Of a stretch of 64,000 bases of DNA, positions 36,531 through 47,890 are shown in pieces; position 1 is the first letter of the stretch, and every line of letters starts with the position of its first letter. The notes beneath the pieces are model-generated. The model was not told the origin of the DNA. It ran no database searches and saw only the letters and a program-made list of their open reading frames with translations. The stretch is taken from positions 18,170 through 82,169 of the forward strand of contig NZ_FNVB01000006.1 of assembly GCF_900108315.1 (NCBI RefSeq). The letters run 5' to 3'. The stretch is from Saccharopolyspora kobensis (lineage in GTDB: Bacteria; Actinomycetota; Actinomycetes; Mycobacteriales; Pseudonocardiaceae). The position numbers were made by a program, and so were the translations under genes.

Positions 36531-37436
36531 TCACCGGCGAGTCGCGGTGCCCACCTGGCGGAACGTCTCCAGCATCAACGCGGTGGCCGGGATGCGGTGG
36601 TGATCGCGCAGGACGTACGCCGACACCCGGCGGTCGTCGAGCCTGCGCACGCGGCGGCTGGTCACCTCCGGGTGCCGCAGGAACGACAGCACCAGGCCGG
36701 GCATCAGCGCGATCCCGACACCGGCCGCGACCAGGCCCTGCACCGCGAGGTTGTCATCGGTGGTGAACGCGATGTCCGGTTCGAAACCGACCGCGCGGCA
36801 CTCCTGCACGAAGTGGTCCCGGCAGCGGGTGCACCCCGCGATCCACCGCTCACCGGCGAGATCGGCCAGCTCCACCGACCGGCGCTCGGCCAGCCGGTGC
36901 CCGCTGGGCAGTACGACGACCACCGGATCGTCCAGCACCGCCACGCCGAGCAGGTCGCCGTCGTCCAGCTCCTCAGCCGCTCCCGGATAGGTGAACGCGA
37001 GCGCGACGTCGCACTCGCCGCGTCGCAGCGTCTCCACCGAATCGGGCGGCTCCGCCTCGACGAGCTGGATGCGCAGGTCCGGGTGGTGGCGGGCGATCCG
37101 CGCCGCCACGGCGGGCACGATCGTGGCGCTGGCGCTGGGGAACGCGCAGATCCGGATGTGCCCGGTGCGCAGCTGCCGGATCGCCGTGATCTGGTTCTGC
37201 GCGGCGGCGAGGTCGCGCAGCGCGGAACCCGCGTGCCTGGCCAGCACCTCACCGGCCGCGGTCAACCGCAGCGATCGACCCGCCCTGGTGAACAGCGGCG
37301 TGCCGACGGCTCGCTCCAGGGCCCGCATCTGCTGGCTGACCGCGGGCTGGCTGTAGCCGAGCTCCCGCGCCGCACCGGCGTACGAACCGGCCCGGACCAC
37401 GGCGTGGAACATCCGGATGTACCGCGGGTCCACCAT
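36531..37436 (-). CDS. LysR-family transcriptional regulator
   Basis: A protein of 301 residues. The N-terminal helix-turn-helix is AGSYAGAARELGYSQPAVSQ, followed by QMRALERAVGTPLFTRAGR. The effector domain follows (LRTGHIRICAFPSASATIVP, GWIAGCTRCRDHF-type region with two Cys). It lies 78 bases upstream of the cysteine dioxygenase-like gene in the same direction and may control it. Confidence 0.92.
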   Translation of the reverse strand: MVDPRYIRMFHAVVRAGSYAGAARELGYSQPAVSQQMRALERAVGTPLFTRAGRSLRLTAAGEVLARHAGSALRDLAAAQNQITAIRQLRTGHIRICAFPSASATIVPAVAARIARHHPDLRIQLVEAEPPDSVETLRRGECDVALAFTYPGAAEELDDGDLLGVAVLDDPVVVVLPSGHRLAERRSVELADLAGERWIAGCTRCRDHFVQECRAVGFEPDIAFTTDDNLAVQGLVAAGVGIALMPGLVLSFLRHPEVTSRRVRRLDDRRVSAYVLRDHHRIPATALMLETFRQVGTATRR

Positions 37437-37499
37437 CTTGAAAAGATCTCACGTTCGCCTCGGCGGCGGCAGTGCTGATCAGGGGACTCGCGCTGCTGG

Positions 37500-38435
37500 T
37501 CAGGCCGGGAGGCTGGCGGCGACGTTGCGGTAGGCGTCGGTGACCAGGCTCCAGAAGCCCTCGGTGTTCAGCGCCGTCGGGACGATCGCGTTGCGGGTGT
37601 CGGCCGGGGCCGCGAAGTCGGTGACCGTCATGCCGGAGGTGAACCGGCCCTGCGTCTCGACGTCGACGCGGGCGGGGACCGACTCGAACAGGCCGGGGTC
37701 GATCACGTACGCCACCGCGCACGCGTCGTGGATCGCCGGGCCCTTCTCCTGGTAGCTGATGTGGCTGCCGTAGAAGTCCAGGCACGGCGTGAGCAGCTCC
37801 GCCTCCAGCCTGCCGAGGTCGGCGAACCCGGCGCGCACCTCGGCGCTCGCCCGCGCCTGGTGGGTGAGGTCGAGGCCGATCATGACCGTGCGCCACGGCG
37901 CGCCGAAGGCCACCGCGGCGGCTTCCGGGTCGGCGACGATGTTGAACTCGGCGGCCGGATTCGTGTTTCCACGGGTGAAAGATCCACCCATGATGACGAA
38001 TTCCTTCACCCACTCGGTGATCCGCGGTTCCTTGCGCAGCGCCAGCGCGATGTTGGTCAGCGGGCCGACCGCGGTCAAGCTGATCTCGCCGGGCGAGGCG
38101 GCCAGGGTGTCGATGATGAAGTCGACCGCGTGCTGCCCGCTGAGCTCGGACTTCGGCTCCGGCAGCACCGCACCGCCGAGCCCGGAGTTGCCGTGCACGT
38201 CCCCGGCCGTCCGCGGCTCGCGCACCAGCGGCCGCCCGGCACCGCGCGCCACCGGCGCGTCCATGCCGTAGAAGTCCCGCAGCCGCAGGGCGTTGTCGGT
38301 GGTGTGCTCCAGCTCGACGTTGCCGCCGACCGTGGTCACGCCGACGACGTCCAGCTCCGGGCTGCCGTGCGCCAGTCCCAGCGCCAGCGCGTCGTCGATG
38401 CCCGGATCGCAGTCGATCAGGATCTTCTTCGCCAC
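37500..38435 (-). CDS. nucleoside hydrolase
   Basis: A protein of 311 residues of the inosine/uridine-preferring nucleoside hydrolase family, which cleaves the N-glycosidic bond of ribonucleosides. The calcium-binding start ILIDCDPGIDDALALGLAHG is intact, as are HGNSGLGGAVLP, the GPLTNIALAL block and VMGGSFTRGNTNPAAEFNIV with the Asn/Asp of the active site. Purine or pyrimidine preference cannot be told. Confidence 0.93.
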   Translation of the reverse strand: MAKKILIDCDPGIDDALALGLAHGSPELDVVGVTTVGGNVELEHTTDNALRLRDFYGMDAPVARGAGRPLVREPRTAGDVHGNSGLGGAVLPEPKSELSGQHAVDFIIDTLAASPGEISLTAVGPLTNIALALRKEPRITEWVKEFVIMGGSFTRGNTNPAAEFNIVADPEAAAVAFGAPWRTVMIGLDLTHQARASAEVRAGFADLGRLEAELLTPCLDFYGSHISYQEKGPAIHDACAVAYVIDPGLFESVPARVDVETQGRFTSGMTVTDFAAPADTRNAIVPTALNTEGFWSLVTDAYRNVAASLPA

Positions 38436-38484
38436 GTCTTCCTCCGGCCGTGCTCGACCTGCTCGGTGGGACCGCCCGCGGCGG

Positions 38485-39231
38485 TCAGCCTTCCTGGACC
38501 GCGTCGGCGATGGACTTCGCCTCGCGGGCGCCCGCTTCGAGCGCCTTGCAGCAGTGCACGATCCACTCCGCGACCTGGTCCGGGTCGCCGGTCGCGAAGC
38601 CCAGCGCCAGCTCCGCGTACTCCTCCTGCCGCCGGAAGTACGCCACTTCCGGCACGACCAGGCCCTTCGGGTCCAGGCCGCTGCCGATCACGCTCAGCCG
38701 CGCGGCCGCGCGCGCGATCACGCCGTCGGCCAGGCCGAAGGGCTGCAGCGCGAGCAGTTCGCCGTGCACGACGGCCGACAGCACCGGCCCCGGGCCCTGC
38801 GCCTTCGGGTCGGTGATGATCTCGGCGAGCAGGTCCAGCCGCTCGGCGATCTCCGGGTCCGCCTGCGGGCGTCCGAGCTGATCCGGGTCGTCGACCAGGT
38901 CCGCGGCGGCGAGCACGTGCATCCGCGCCAGCGCCTGCCGCGGCGCGCGCTGCCAGGTGGGCAGCAGTCCGCCCATCCCCTCCGCGATCCGCAGCGCACC
39001 GGCCAGCAGCGGGTCGGTGACCTCCCCGGACTCCGGGATCTCCGCCGCGCCTCCCGCGATCGCCGCGGACGCACGCGCGGCGCGCACCGACGCCTCCGCC
39101 GCGGTGGTCGGCCAGCCGCGGCGGTTGGCCGGGTGCCGGTGGACCTCGTCGATGGCCGCGCGGGCGGCGGCCACGGCGTCGGCCACCCCGTCCAGCTCGA
39201 CCAGCGGGGCCAGCGATGGCTTGTCGTTCAC
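38485..39231 (-). CDS. Fic-like protein with degenerate active motif
   Basis: A protein of 248 residues, mostly helical. Residues around 165-182 (LLALQPFGLADGVIARAA) match the Fic AMP-transferase motif HPFxxGNGRxxR, but the catalytic His is Gln, GNGR is replaced by ADGV and only the last Arg remains. Catalysis by the usual Fic mechanism is therefore unlikely. An Ala-rich N-terminal region with RASAAIAGG could stand for the Fic inhibitory helix. It is divergent from acs. It could be a regulator or an inactive relative. Confidence 0.6.
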   Translation of the reverse strand: MNDKPSLAPLVELDGVADAVAAARAAIDEVHRHPANRRGWPTTAAEASVRAARASAAIAGGAAEIPESGEVTDPLLAGALRIAEGMGGLLPTWQRAPRQALARMHVLAAADLVDDPDQLGRPQADPEIAERLDLLAEIITDPKAQGPGPVLSAVVHGELLALQPFGLADGVIARAAARLSVIGSGLDPKGLVVPEVAYFRRQEEYAELALGFATGDPDQVAEWIVHCCKALEAGAREAKSIADAVQEG

Positions 39232-39447
39232 GCCCGCTGACGCTACCGTCCGGCCCTGCCCCCGCCGCCGAGGCGGGATGCGACGTGTGCCACAGTGAAT
39301 CGTCCGACAGCCCTGCGTTACGCAGTGATTTCGGACCGTATGCCTGATTGGTCTGTACCAATAGCGCTAACCCTCTGTTGCAGTGAGCCCGATCGCATTA
39401 CGGTGCGGTTAGCACTGGCTACCCCACGACCACGGAGGTTCTCGGCG

Positions 39448-41430
<1,983 letters not shown>

Positions 41431-41442
41431 CCGACGACCGCG

Positions 41443-41478
41443 AGCAGGGGCGTCCTCCAGCCGGAGGGCGCCCCTGCT
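41443..41478 (+). terminator. terminator of acs
   Basis: A 16-bp stem with one G-T pair (41443-41458 with 41463-41478) and a four-base loop, 12 bases after the acs stop. No long T run follows. Confidence 0.8.
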
Positions 41479-41666
41479 GCTGTCAACAGGAACGTGAAGT
41501 TCCCGTCAGGTCACCTCGGAAGAACCTTCTGACCTGCGAAGACGGCGAGCCGGAACTGTTTCGCGCGGCGAACGTCCGGGAGCCGGGTGTTAGGATTTCG
41601 GCAAAGGTGTGCCGGGAAGTCTGGTCGGCGTCCGTAGTCCGTGCTACCCGCGATCGGAGCCGTTGC

Positions 41667-42893
41667 GTGTCGAAAGCCGACCACAGCCAGCCCCAGCCGT
41701 CCTCAGCCAGGAACTTCGACTTCGGTTCCTACCTGCGCACCGAAACCGTCGGCGGGATGGTCCTGCTCGCCGCCACCGCGCTCGCGCTGCTCATGGCCAA
41801 CTCCCCGCTGTCGGAGTTCTACCGGGCCATCCGCGACTTCGAGCTCGGGCCGGAAGCGCTGCACCTGCACCTGAGCATCGGCGAGTGGGCCAAGGACGGC
41901 CTGCTGGCGATCTTCTTCTTCGTCGCCGGCCTGGAGCTCAAGCGCGAACTCGTGGTCGGCGAGCTGTCCAACCGCAAGAGCGCGATGCTCCCGGTGATCG
42001 CCGCGCTCGGCGGCATGATCGTTCCCGCCGTGCTCGCCTTCGCGATCGGCCACGGAGCGCCCGGAGCGCACGCGGCCTGGGCGATCCCGGTCGCCACGGA
42101 CATCGCCTTCGCGCTGGGCGTGCTGTCGCTGACCGGGTCCTGGATGCCCACCGCCGCCCGGGTCTTCCTGCTCAGCCTCGCCGTGGTCGACGACCTGGGC
42201 GCGATCATCGTGATCGCCGTGCTGTTCACCGACGGCCTGAGCGTGCTGGCCCTGCTGGCCGCCGTCCTGCTGTGCGTCCTGTACTGGTACCTCCAGCGCA
42301 AGCGCGTCACCAGCCCGTTCATCTACGTGCCGCTGGCCGTGGCGGTCTGGGTCGCGGTGCACACCAGCGGCATCCACGCCACCATCGCCGGCGTGGCCCT
42401 CGGCCTGCTCACCCGCGTCCGCCGCGACCCGGAGGAGGAGGCCTCGCCGTCGGAGCGCCTGGAGCACCGCTTGCAGCCCTGGTCGGCCGGGCTGGTCGTG
42501 CCGGTGTTCGCGTTCTTCGCCGCCGGTGTGCCGGTGGACGGCGACGCGCTGACGGCCATCGGCGAGGACCGGGTGGCGATCGCGGTGATCATCGGTCTGG
42601 TGGTCGGCAAGCTGATCGGCATCTTCGGCAGCTCGTTCCTCGCGGTGAAGCTGGGCATCGGGGCGAAGCCGGACTCGGTGCGGTGGAGCGACATGGCGGC
42701 GCTGGCGATGCTCGGCGGCGTCGGCTTCACGGTGAGCCTGCTGATCGCGGACCTGTCGCTGGAGGGCGCCGCTGCGGAGCGCGCCAAGGCCGCGGTGCTG
42801 ATCGCCTCCGCGATCGCCTCGCTGGTCGCCGCCGCGATCCTGCTCCGCCGGGGCCGCAAGCACAAGAACGCCGAGGCGGAGGCCGATTCCTGA
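41667..42893 (+). CDS. nhaA: sodium/proton antiporter NhaA
   Basis: An integral membrane protein of 408 residues. The ion-binding aspartates are seen in LAVVDDLGAIIVIAVLF, and WAIPVATDIAFALGVLSLTG, FFFVAGLELKRELV and FFAAGVPVDG are typical. It exchanges sodium for protons to regulate pH and salt. GTG 41667 is taken as start with GGAG 7 bases upstream; the longer frame from 41607 has a non-family N-terminus. Confidence 0.95.
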   Translation: MSKADHSQPQPSSARNFDFGSYLRTETVGGMVLLAATALALLMANSPLSEFYRAIRDFELGPEALHLHLSIGEWAKDGLLAIFFFVAGLELKRELVVGELSNRKSAMLPVIAALGGMIVPAVLAFAIGHGAPGAHAAWAIPVATDIAFALGVLSLTGSWMPTAARVFLLSLAVVDDLGAIIVIAVLFTDGLSVLALLAAVLLCVLYWYLQRKRVTSPFIYVPLAVAVWVAVHTSGIHATIAGVALGLLTRVRRDPEEEASPSERLEHRLQPWSAGLVVPVFAFFAAGVPVDGDALTAIGEDRVAIAVIIGLVVGKLIGIFGSSFLAVKLGIGAKPDSVRWSDMAALAMLGGVGFTVSLLIADLSLEGAAAERAKAAVLIASAIASLVAAAILLRRGRKHKNAEAEADS

Positions 42894-42899
42894 TCCGCC

Positions 42900-42943
42900 C
42901 GGCGAGGCCCCTCGGCGAGCTCCGGCTCCCGGGGGCCTCGCCG
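42900..42943 (+). terminator. terminator of nhaA
   Basis: A 12-bp perfect stem (42900-42911 with 42932-42943) 7 bases after the nhaA stop codon. Confidence 0.75.
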
Positions 42944-43028
42944 CTGTTGGGCCCGCCGGAAGTCACTCACGGGTAACGCACCGCGAGTCGCTCTCTCGCC
43001 CGCTGATCGCGCGTGGCACGATGGGCAC

Positions 43029-43523
43029 GTGAACAGCGCCCAGAACAGCACCAACGGCAGCCGTGACGGTGCGGGGTGGACCGCGGTCACGTCCATCCCG
43101 CTGTCCGAAGAGGGCACTGCTCCTGATGGGCAGTCCATCGGCTCGTTGGTCCGCGATGCCACGACGCACCTGTCCACTCTGGTCAGGTCCGAGGTGGAGC
43201 TGGCGAAGACCGAGCTCGCCGGCGAGATGAAGAAGGCCGTCAAGGGCAGCGTCTACTTCATCCTCGCGCTGGCCGTGCTCGGCTTCAGCATGTTCTTCCT
43301 GTTCTTCACGCTGGCCGAGGGGCTGGCCCAGCTCGGCCTGTGGCGGTGGGCGGCCTTCGGCATCGTGTTCCTGCTGATGCTGGTGGTGGCAGGCCTGATG
43401 GCCTTCCTCGGCTACCTCCGGGTCCGCAAGATCAGGGCACCGAAGCGCACCATCGAGTCGCTCAAGGAAACCTCCCAGCTGGCCAAGCGCCACAAGGAAG
43501 AAGAGCCGACCCCCTCGGCGTAA
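43029..43523 (+). CDS. phage-holin-superfamily membrane protein (Rv3669-like)
   Basis: A protein of 164 residues from a GTG start. An amphipathic stretch (SIGSLVRDATTHLSTLVRSE, VELAKTELAGEMKKAV) precedes two membrane helices and a basic tail, the usual plan of the actinobacterial DUF1469/holin-6 family. Despite the family name there is no phage gene nearby, and this is a normal chromosomal envelope protein of unknown role. It is convergent with marP. Confidence 0.85.
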   Translation: MNSAQNSTNGSRDGAGWTAVTSIPLSEEGTAPDGQSIGSLVRDATTHLSTLVRSEVELAKTELAGEMKKAVKGSVYFILALAVLGFSMFFLFFTLAEGLAQLGLWRWAAFGIVFLLMLVVAGLMAFLGYLRVRKIRAPKRTIESLKETSQLAKRHKEEEPTPSA

Positions 43524-43533
43524 AGACGCTCCT

Positions 43534-43567
43534 CGCGCCGCACCTCACCGCAGGTGCGGCGCGTTTT
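43534..43567 (+). terminator. Rho-independent terminator
   Basis: A 12-bp perfect stem (43534-43545 with 43552-43563), a six-base loop and TTTT directly after it, 10 bases after the stop of the holin-like gene. Confidence 0.88.
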
Positions 43568-43683
43568 CGTCGGCGCACCCGGCCCTGTGCGTGTGCCCGC
43601 ACCCAGCTGGCTCCGCGGCCCGCACGCGGCCCCGCGCGCTGCCGGACTCCGCCCGGGGAGCCGCCGGTCACCGCACCCCGCAT

Positions 43684-43824
43684 GCGATTTCAATTGAAAT
43701 CAGACGTCTGATTTCAATTGAAATCGCGTGAAATCGGACGCACCGTCGGTGTGTCGGGTACCGACGCACCGGAGGTGTTCGCGGGTTCCGTTGAGAGCGG
43801 ACGTCCGATCTCAGCGGAAGTCGC
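43684..43824. repeat. composite palindrome repeat (44-bp family, units 3a and 3b)
   Basis: Unit 3a (43684-43727) is a perfect 44-bp palindrome; unit 3b (43781-43824) pairs at 18 of 22 positions. The 53-base spacer holds the hairpin CGGTGTGTCGG/CCGACGCACCG (43747-43771). It lies between two convergent genes, ending six bases before the marP stop. Confidence 0.9.
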
Positions 43825-43829
43825 GCCGG

Positions 43830-45014
43830 TCAGCTGGTGCAGGCGCCGGTGGAGACCGGGGTGGTCAGGCGCGGAGCCGCCGCCACCTCGTCGGCCACCT
43901 CCGCCGCGGTCAGCGCGAAGCCCGTCTCCGGGTCGTCGACCGCCGCGCCGAAGACCACGCCGACCACGTTGCCGTTCGGGTCGATCAGCGGACCGCCGGA
44001 GTTCCCGCTCTGCACCTTGCCGCGCACCGTGTACACGTCGCGGACCACCGTCTGCGCCTCGTAGATGTCCGGGCCGCGCAGCCTGATCCGCTCCCGGATG
44101 CGGCCTTCCGACGCCGTGTAGGGGCCGTCCAGCGGGTAGCCCAGGGCGATCACGTCGTTGCCGGGTGCCGCCTCGCCGTTCACGAAGGTCATCGCGTCGG
44201 CGTCCAGGTCCGGCACCGACAGCACCGCGAGGTCCACGTCCGGCTTGTACAGGACGACCTCGGCGTCGAACTGGCCGCGGCCGATCTCGATCGCCACCCG
44301 GTCGGTGCCCGCGACCACGTGCGCGTTGGTCATCACCCGGTGCGGCGCGATCACGAAACCGGTGCCCTCGAGGGCCCGCGCACAGGACGTCGCGCGGCCG
44401 CGGACCTTCACCACGCTGGCCCGCGAATCGCGCACCACCGGGCTGTTGGCCAGCGCCGGGTCCGGCGGCGCTATCTCGGCCACCGGTGTCTGCGAGAACG
44501 GCTCCAGGGCCTGCGGGAAGCCGGACACCCCGAGCATCTCGCGCAGATCGTTCGGCAGTTGCCGGGCCGAGTCGGGCATCACCGAGTTGACCGCGCTGAG
44601 CACCTGCGACCGGCTGATCGCGGCGGCCAGCCCGGGCAGCGCGGACGCCGAGGTGAACGGCAGCGCGACCAGCCACGCCACCACCAGCACCGCGAAGAAC
44701 TGCAGCACCGAGCCCAGCGCGTTGTCCACGCCGGTCAGGCGGCGGGAGGTGATCCGGTCGCGCAGCTCGCGCCCGGCCCACATGCCGAAGGTCTCGCCGA
44801 AGGCCACCAGCAGCACCACGATGCCCACGCCGAAGCCGAGCCGGGCGACGGGGCTGTCCAGCCGGTCCAGCAGCAGCGGCGCCACCTTCAAGCCGACCAC
44901 CGCGCCGATGAACACGCCGAGGAAGGAGAAGAAGGCCGTGACCAGGCCGCTCCGCGCACCCGACACTGCGGCGAGCAGTGCCAGCAGCACCACCAGCAGG
45001 TCGACCCAGTTCAC
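43830..45014 (-). CDS. marP: membrane serine protease (MarP-like)
   Basis: A protein of 394 residues. Four membrane helices in a CvpA-like N-terminal domain (residues 5-120) are followed by a periplasmic trypsin-fold protease. The triad is His232 (MTNAHVV), Asp261 (PDVDLAVL) and Ser339 (QSGNSGGPL). Cys211 and Cys392 match the disulfide known from mycobacterial MarP, which is needed for acid resistance. The start is GTG 45014. The composite palindrome repeat begins just behind the stop. Confidence 0.93.
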   Translation of the reverse strand: MNWVDLLVVLLALLAAVSGARSGLVTAFFSFLGVFIGAVVGLKVAPLLLDRLDSPVARLGFGVGIVVLLVAFGETFGMWAGRELRDRITSRRLTGVDNALGSVLQFFAVLVVAWLVALPFTSASALPGLAAAISRSQVLSAVNSVMPDSARQLPNDLREMLGVSGFPQALEPFSQTPVAEIAPPDPALANSPVVRDSRASVVKVRGRATSCARALEGTGFVIAPHRVMTNAHVVAGTDRVAIEIGRGQFDAEVVLYKPDVDLAVLSVPDLDADAMTFVNGEAAPGNDVIALGYPLDGPYTASEGRIRERIRLRGPDIYEAQTVVRDVYTVRGKVQSGNSGGPLIDPNGNVVGVVFGAAVDDPETGFALTAAEVADEVAAAPRLTTPVSTGACTS

Positions 45015-45085
45015 CCGCTCACCCCTCCACCCGGCGATCAGACCGCACTACGGTCTCACAGACCCTGCCAGTGGTTGCTCCGCTC

Positions 45086-45194
45086 GGGTGGTCGCTCGGC
45101 GGAACCCGACTGCTTCCCCGGACTGCGGGTGCCCCTCCCGGTGCGTGCCCGATGCACGGCGGAGGGGCCGTCCTCGCCAGGAAACCACTCAGAA
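45086..45194 (-). repeat. GC-rich hairpin repeat, family 3, copy B
   Basis: The reverse complement matches 28361-28446 in several blocks (see copy A), but the middle is about 20 bases longer and forms a longer hairpin between GCCCCTC and GAGGGGC. It lies in the gap between the CoA NUDIX gene and marP, in the direction of their transcription. Confidence 0.8.
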
Positions 45195-45275
45195 CCCGCC
45201 AGTGGTCACCCCGCATGCGCACCCCAAGCGGCTGCAAGAGCGCGGGCGGCTCCGCCCGACAGGCTCTCAGACCGG

Positions 45276-45977
45276 TCAAGTTCGCCCGAAGCCGATGTCC
45301 TCGGCCTCCTCCGCGGCCCGCCAGGCCTCATCCAGCTCCCGGACGTCGGCGCGGTCCCAGCGGCGCGCCCAGCCCGCCAGGTCGAGCAGCCCGGACAGCA
45401 GGCCGCCGGTGAAACCCCACACCAACATGCCGGGCACGAGGAAGGCCGGGCCCGCGTGCCGCCCGGTCAGCTCGACCCGCAGCCGGTTGGCCGGGTCGGT
45501 CAGCCAGGAGATCGGCACCCGCGCCACCGCCGCGGTCTCGCCCGGGTCGACCGGCGAGACGGGCGAGGGCTCGGCCCAGTGCGCGAGCACCGGGGTCACC
45601 CGGAAGCCGCTGTGCGGGACGTGCAGCTCGGGCAGCGTCACCAGCGGGCGGACGCCCTCCGGTCGCAGCCCCACCTCCTCGACGGCTTCGCGGAGCGCGG
45701 CGTCGACCGGCCCGCGATCGACATCGTCGAGCGAGCCGCCGGGGAAGGCGACCTGGCCCGGGTGCGAGTTCAGCCCGTCGGCGCGGCGCAGCAGCAGCAC
45801 GTCCGGGCCCGCCGCGCCCTCGCCGAAGAGCACCAGGACCGCGGCGGGCCGGGCGTCGGCGGGCGGGTTCTCGCGCGGCCAGCCGAAGTGGCCCGGGTCC
45901 AGCTCGGCGGCGCGCTCGATCAGCGGCCGCAACCACTCGGGCAGTTCAGCGGGGTCGACGAGCAGCTTCGGGGTCAC
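45276..45977 (-). CDS. NUDIX hydrolase, CoA pyrophosphatase type
   Basis: A protein of 233 residues. The Nudix helix is seen as AALREAVEEVGL with the preceding FPGGSLDDVDRGP, and the CoA-type signature LLLRRADGLNSHPGQVAFPG is present just before it. Such enzymes cleave CoA or related nucleotides. The GTG start at 45977 overlaps the stop of the thioredoxin-like gene (GTGA), so it is translated with it. Confidence 0.9.
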   Translation of the reverse strand: MTPKLLVDPAELPEWLRPLIERAAELDPGHFGWPRENPPADARPAAVLVLFGEGAAGPDVLLLRRADGLNSHPGQVAFPGGSLDDVDRGPVDAALREAVEEVGLRPEGVRPLVTLPELHVPHSGFRVTPVLAHWAEPSPVSPVDPGETAAVARVPISWLTDPANRLRVELTGRHAGPAFLVPGMLVWGFTGGLLSGLLDLAGWARRWDRADVRELDEAWRAAEEAEDIGFGRT

Positions 45978-46609
45978 CTCGCCCCCAGCGTGCGCTCGAC
46001 GGCGGCCCGGACCTCGTCCGGCGTCTCGAACGCGACCGGTGGGTCGATGCGCCGGACCTCGCCGGCGCCGGTCACCACGTAGCTGATCGGGAGCACGTTG
46101 GGCGCCTTGAGCGCGGCCCGGATGCGGTTGTCGCCGTCATGCACGTTGGGGAAGTGAACGCCGAGTTCGGCGAGCAGGTCAAGGCCATCGCCGGGATCGC
46201 TCTGCACCTGCACCCCCAGCACCCGGATCGCGCCCGGCTGCTCGGCGTAGGCCTGGAGCGCGGGCAGCTCCGTGCGGCACGGCCCGCACCAGGTCGCCCA
46301 CACGTTCACCAGCGTCGGCTCACCCGCCACGGCGGCGCCGAGGTCGACCGGCTCGCCGTCGGCCTGGCAGGTGCCGGTGATCCCGGCCAGCTGCGCCGGG
46401 GCGCCCTCCCCGGTGGGGCAGGCTTCGAGCGCGGCGGCGGCCCGCTGCGCCGGGTCGACCGGCTTCGCCGCAGGTGGCGGGGCAGGTGCGGCCGCGGAGT
46501 CGGCGCGCTGCTCGGCGTCGCGCGGCCAGAGCGCGATCACGCCCAGCACCGCGAGCACGACGACGACGATCGTCCAGCGGATCTCCGTCCGGTAGGCGCT
46601 CAGCTTCAC
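45974..46609 (-). CDS. TlpA-like membrane-anchored thioredoxin
   Basis: A protein of 211 residues with an N-terminal membrane anchor ([17 protein letters not shown]), an Ala/Pro linker and a redoxin domain with the active site [14 protein letters not shown] facing the outside. Two more Cys (EACPTG and GTCQAD) may pair. It should reduce or form disulfides at the cell surface. The GTG start at 46609 overlaps the nth stop. It sits between nth and the CoA NUDIX gene as in mycobacteria. Confidence 0.9.
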   Translation of the reverse strand: MKLSAYRTEIRWTIVVVVLAVLGVIALWPRDAEQRADSAAAPAPPPAAKPVDPAQRAAAALEACPTGEGAPAQLAGITGTCQADGEPVDLGAAVAGEPTLVNVWATWCGPCRTELPALQAYAEQPGAIRVLGVQVQSDPGDGLDLLAELGVHFPNVHDGDNRIRAALKAPNVLPISYVVTGAGEVRRIDPPVAFETPDEVRAAVERTLGAR

Positions 46610-47427
46610 GCCATCGGCTCCTTGGCCGCGGCCTGCTCGATGGTGCTCTCCGGGATCTCGTCGACCACCCCGGCCAGCTCCAGCAGCCGCGGCGCCTCCG
46701 GGCCGCGCACCAGCTTGGCCGCGACGGCCGGTTCGGTCGGCCCGAGCCCGTACGACGGGCAGTCCTTGGCCAGCAGGCAGGCGCCGCAGGCGGGCTTGCG
46801 GGAGTGGCAGACGCGGCGGCCGTGGAAGATCACCCGGTGCGAGAGCATCGTCCACTCCTTGCGCGGGATGAGCTCGCCGATCGCGTGTTCGACCTTGACC
46901 GGGTCCTCCTCCTCGGTCCAGCCCCAGCGGCGGACCAGCCGGCCGAAGTGGGTGTCCACCGTGATGCCCGGCACCTCGAAGGCGTTGCCCAGGATCACGT
47001 TGGCCGTCTTGCGGCCGATGCCCGGCAGCTTCACCAGCTGCGCGAGCTTCGCGGGCACCTCGCCGTCGTACTGCTCCACCAGCGCAGCGCCCAGGCCCAT
47101 CAGCGACGTCGCCTTGTTCCGGAAGAAGCCGGTGGAGCGGATCATCTCCTCCAGCTCGGTGCGGTCGGCGCCCGCGTAGTCGGCGGCCGTCGGGTACTTG
47201 GCGAACAGCGCCGGGGTGACCTCGTTGACGCGCTTGTCGGTGCACTGGGCGGACAGGATGGTCGCGACCGCGAGCTCCAGCGGCGTGTCGAAGTCCAGTT
47301 CGCAGTGCGCGTCCGGATACGCTTCGGTGAGGGTTCGCAGCATCCGGCGAGCCCGCCTCACCAGGCCCAGCCGGGTTTCACCGCCCGCGCGGGACTTGGT
47401 CTTCTTGGTTCGAGCCAGATCCGACAC
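46606..47427 (-). CDS. nth: endonuclease III
   Basis: A protein of 273 residues, a base-excision DNA glycosylase/AP lyase for oxidised pyrimidines. The helix-hairpin-helix [17 protein letters not shown] contains the catalytic Lys, the catalytic Asp is in [10 protein letters not shown], and the iron-sulfur cluster ligands are spaced C-6-C-2-C-5-C ([17 protein letters not shown]). A tail of about 45 residues extends past the usual end. The start is GTG 47427. Confidence 0.96.
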   Translation of the reverse strand: MSDLARTKKTKSRAGGETRLGLVRRARRMLRTLTEAYPDAHCELDFDTPLELAVATILSAQCTDKRVNEVTPALFAKYPTAADYAGADRTELEEMIRSTGFFRNKATSLMGLGAALVEQYDGEVPAKLAQLVKLPGIGRKTANVILGNAFEVPGITVDTHFGRLVRRWGWTEEEDPVKVEHAIGELIPRKEWTMLSHRVIFHGRRVCHSRKPACGACLLAKDCPSYGLGPTEPAVAAKLVRGPEAPRLLELAGVVDEIPESTIEQAAAKEPMA

Positions 47428-47539
47428 CCCACCAGACTACGGATCCGGCCGACGCGGACGGTGGCCGTACCGAACTCACCCACCCGGCAACCCGACCCCG
47501 GTTGCACCCTGCTCGACGGCATGCGTGAGGATGTAAATC

Positions 47540-47797
47540 ATGGTGGCTGCCTGGTTCGTCATCGTCGTGCCCGTCGTGATCATGTTCTTCGCGCTCTTCA
47601 TGGAGCGCGTGGAGGCTCGGCTGCGGCACGTGGCGGTGCAGGAGAACGAGGTGGAAGAGCTGCTGGAGAACGCCCGCCCCGACGAGGTGCGGGCACTGTT
47701 CCGGCAAGGTATTGGACGAGCGCTGGAGCTGTTCCAGCTTCGCAGAGTGGGACGCGCCGGTAGGCTGCGTACTCGCCGTTCGCGCGACCAGTCTTAG
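47540..47797 (+). CDS. small membrane protein upstream of crp
   Basis: A protein of 85 residues: an N-terminal membrane helix (MVAAWFVIVVPVVIMFFALF), then a charged cytosolic helix (RHVAVQENEVEELLENARPD) and a basic end. It lies between nth and crp, the place of Rv3675 in mycobacteria. The role is unknown. Confidence 0.75.
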   Translation: MVAAWFVIVVPVVIMFFALFMERVEARLRHVAVQENEVEELLENARPDEVRALFRQGIGRALELFQLRRVGRAGRLRTRRSRDQS

Positions 47798-47890
47798 AAT
47801 TGCTGGTAGTGATCGGCGGCACATCGCCGGACTCGCGCAGGCGGGCCCGGCACCACAGCAAGCCGCCGCGTCTCAACATGGAGGGACGAG

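Noticed and set aside
43029..43523. Prophage remnant because of a holin-like gene
   Set aside because: No other phage gene nearby and the protein is a conserved chromosomal membrane protein in this gene order.
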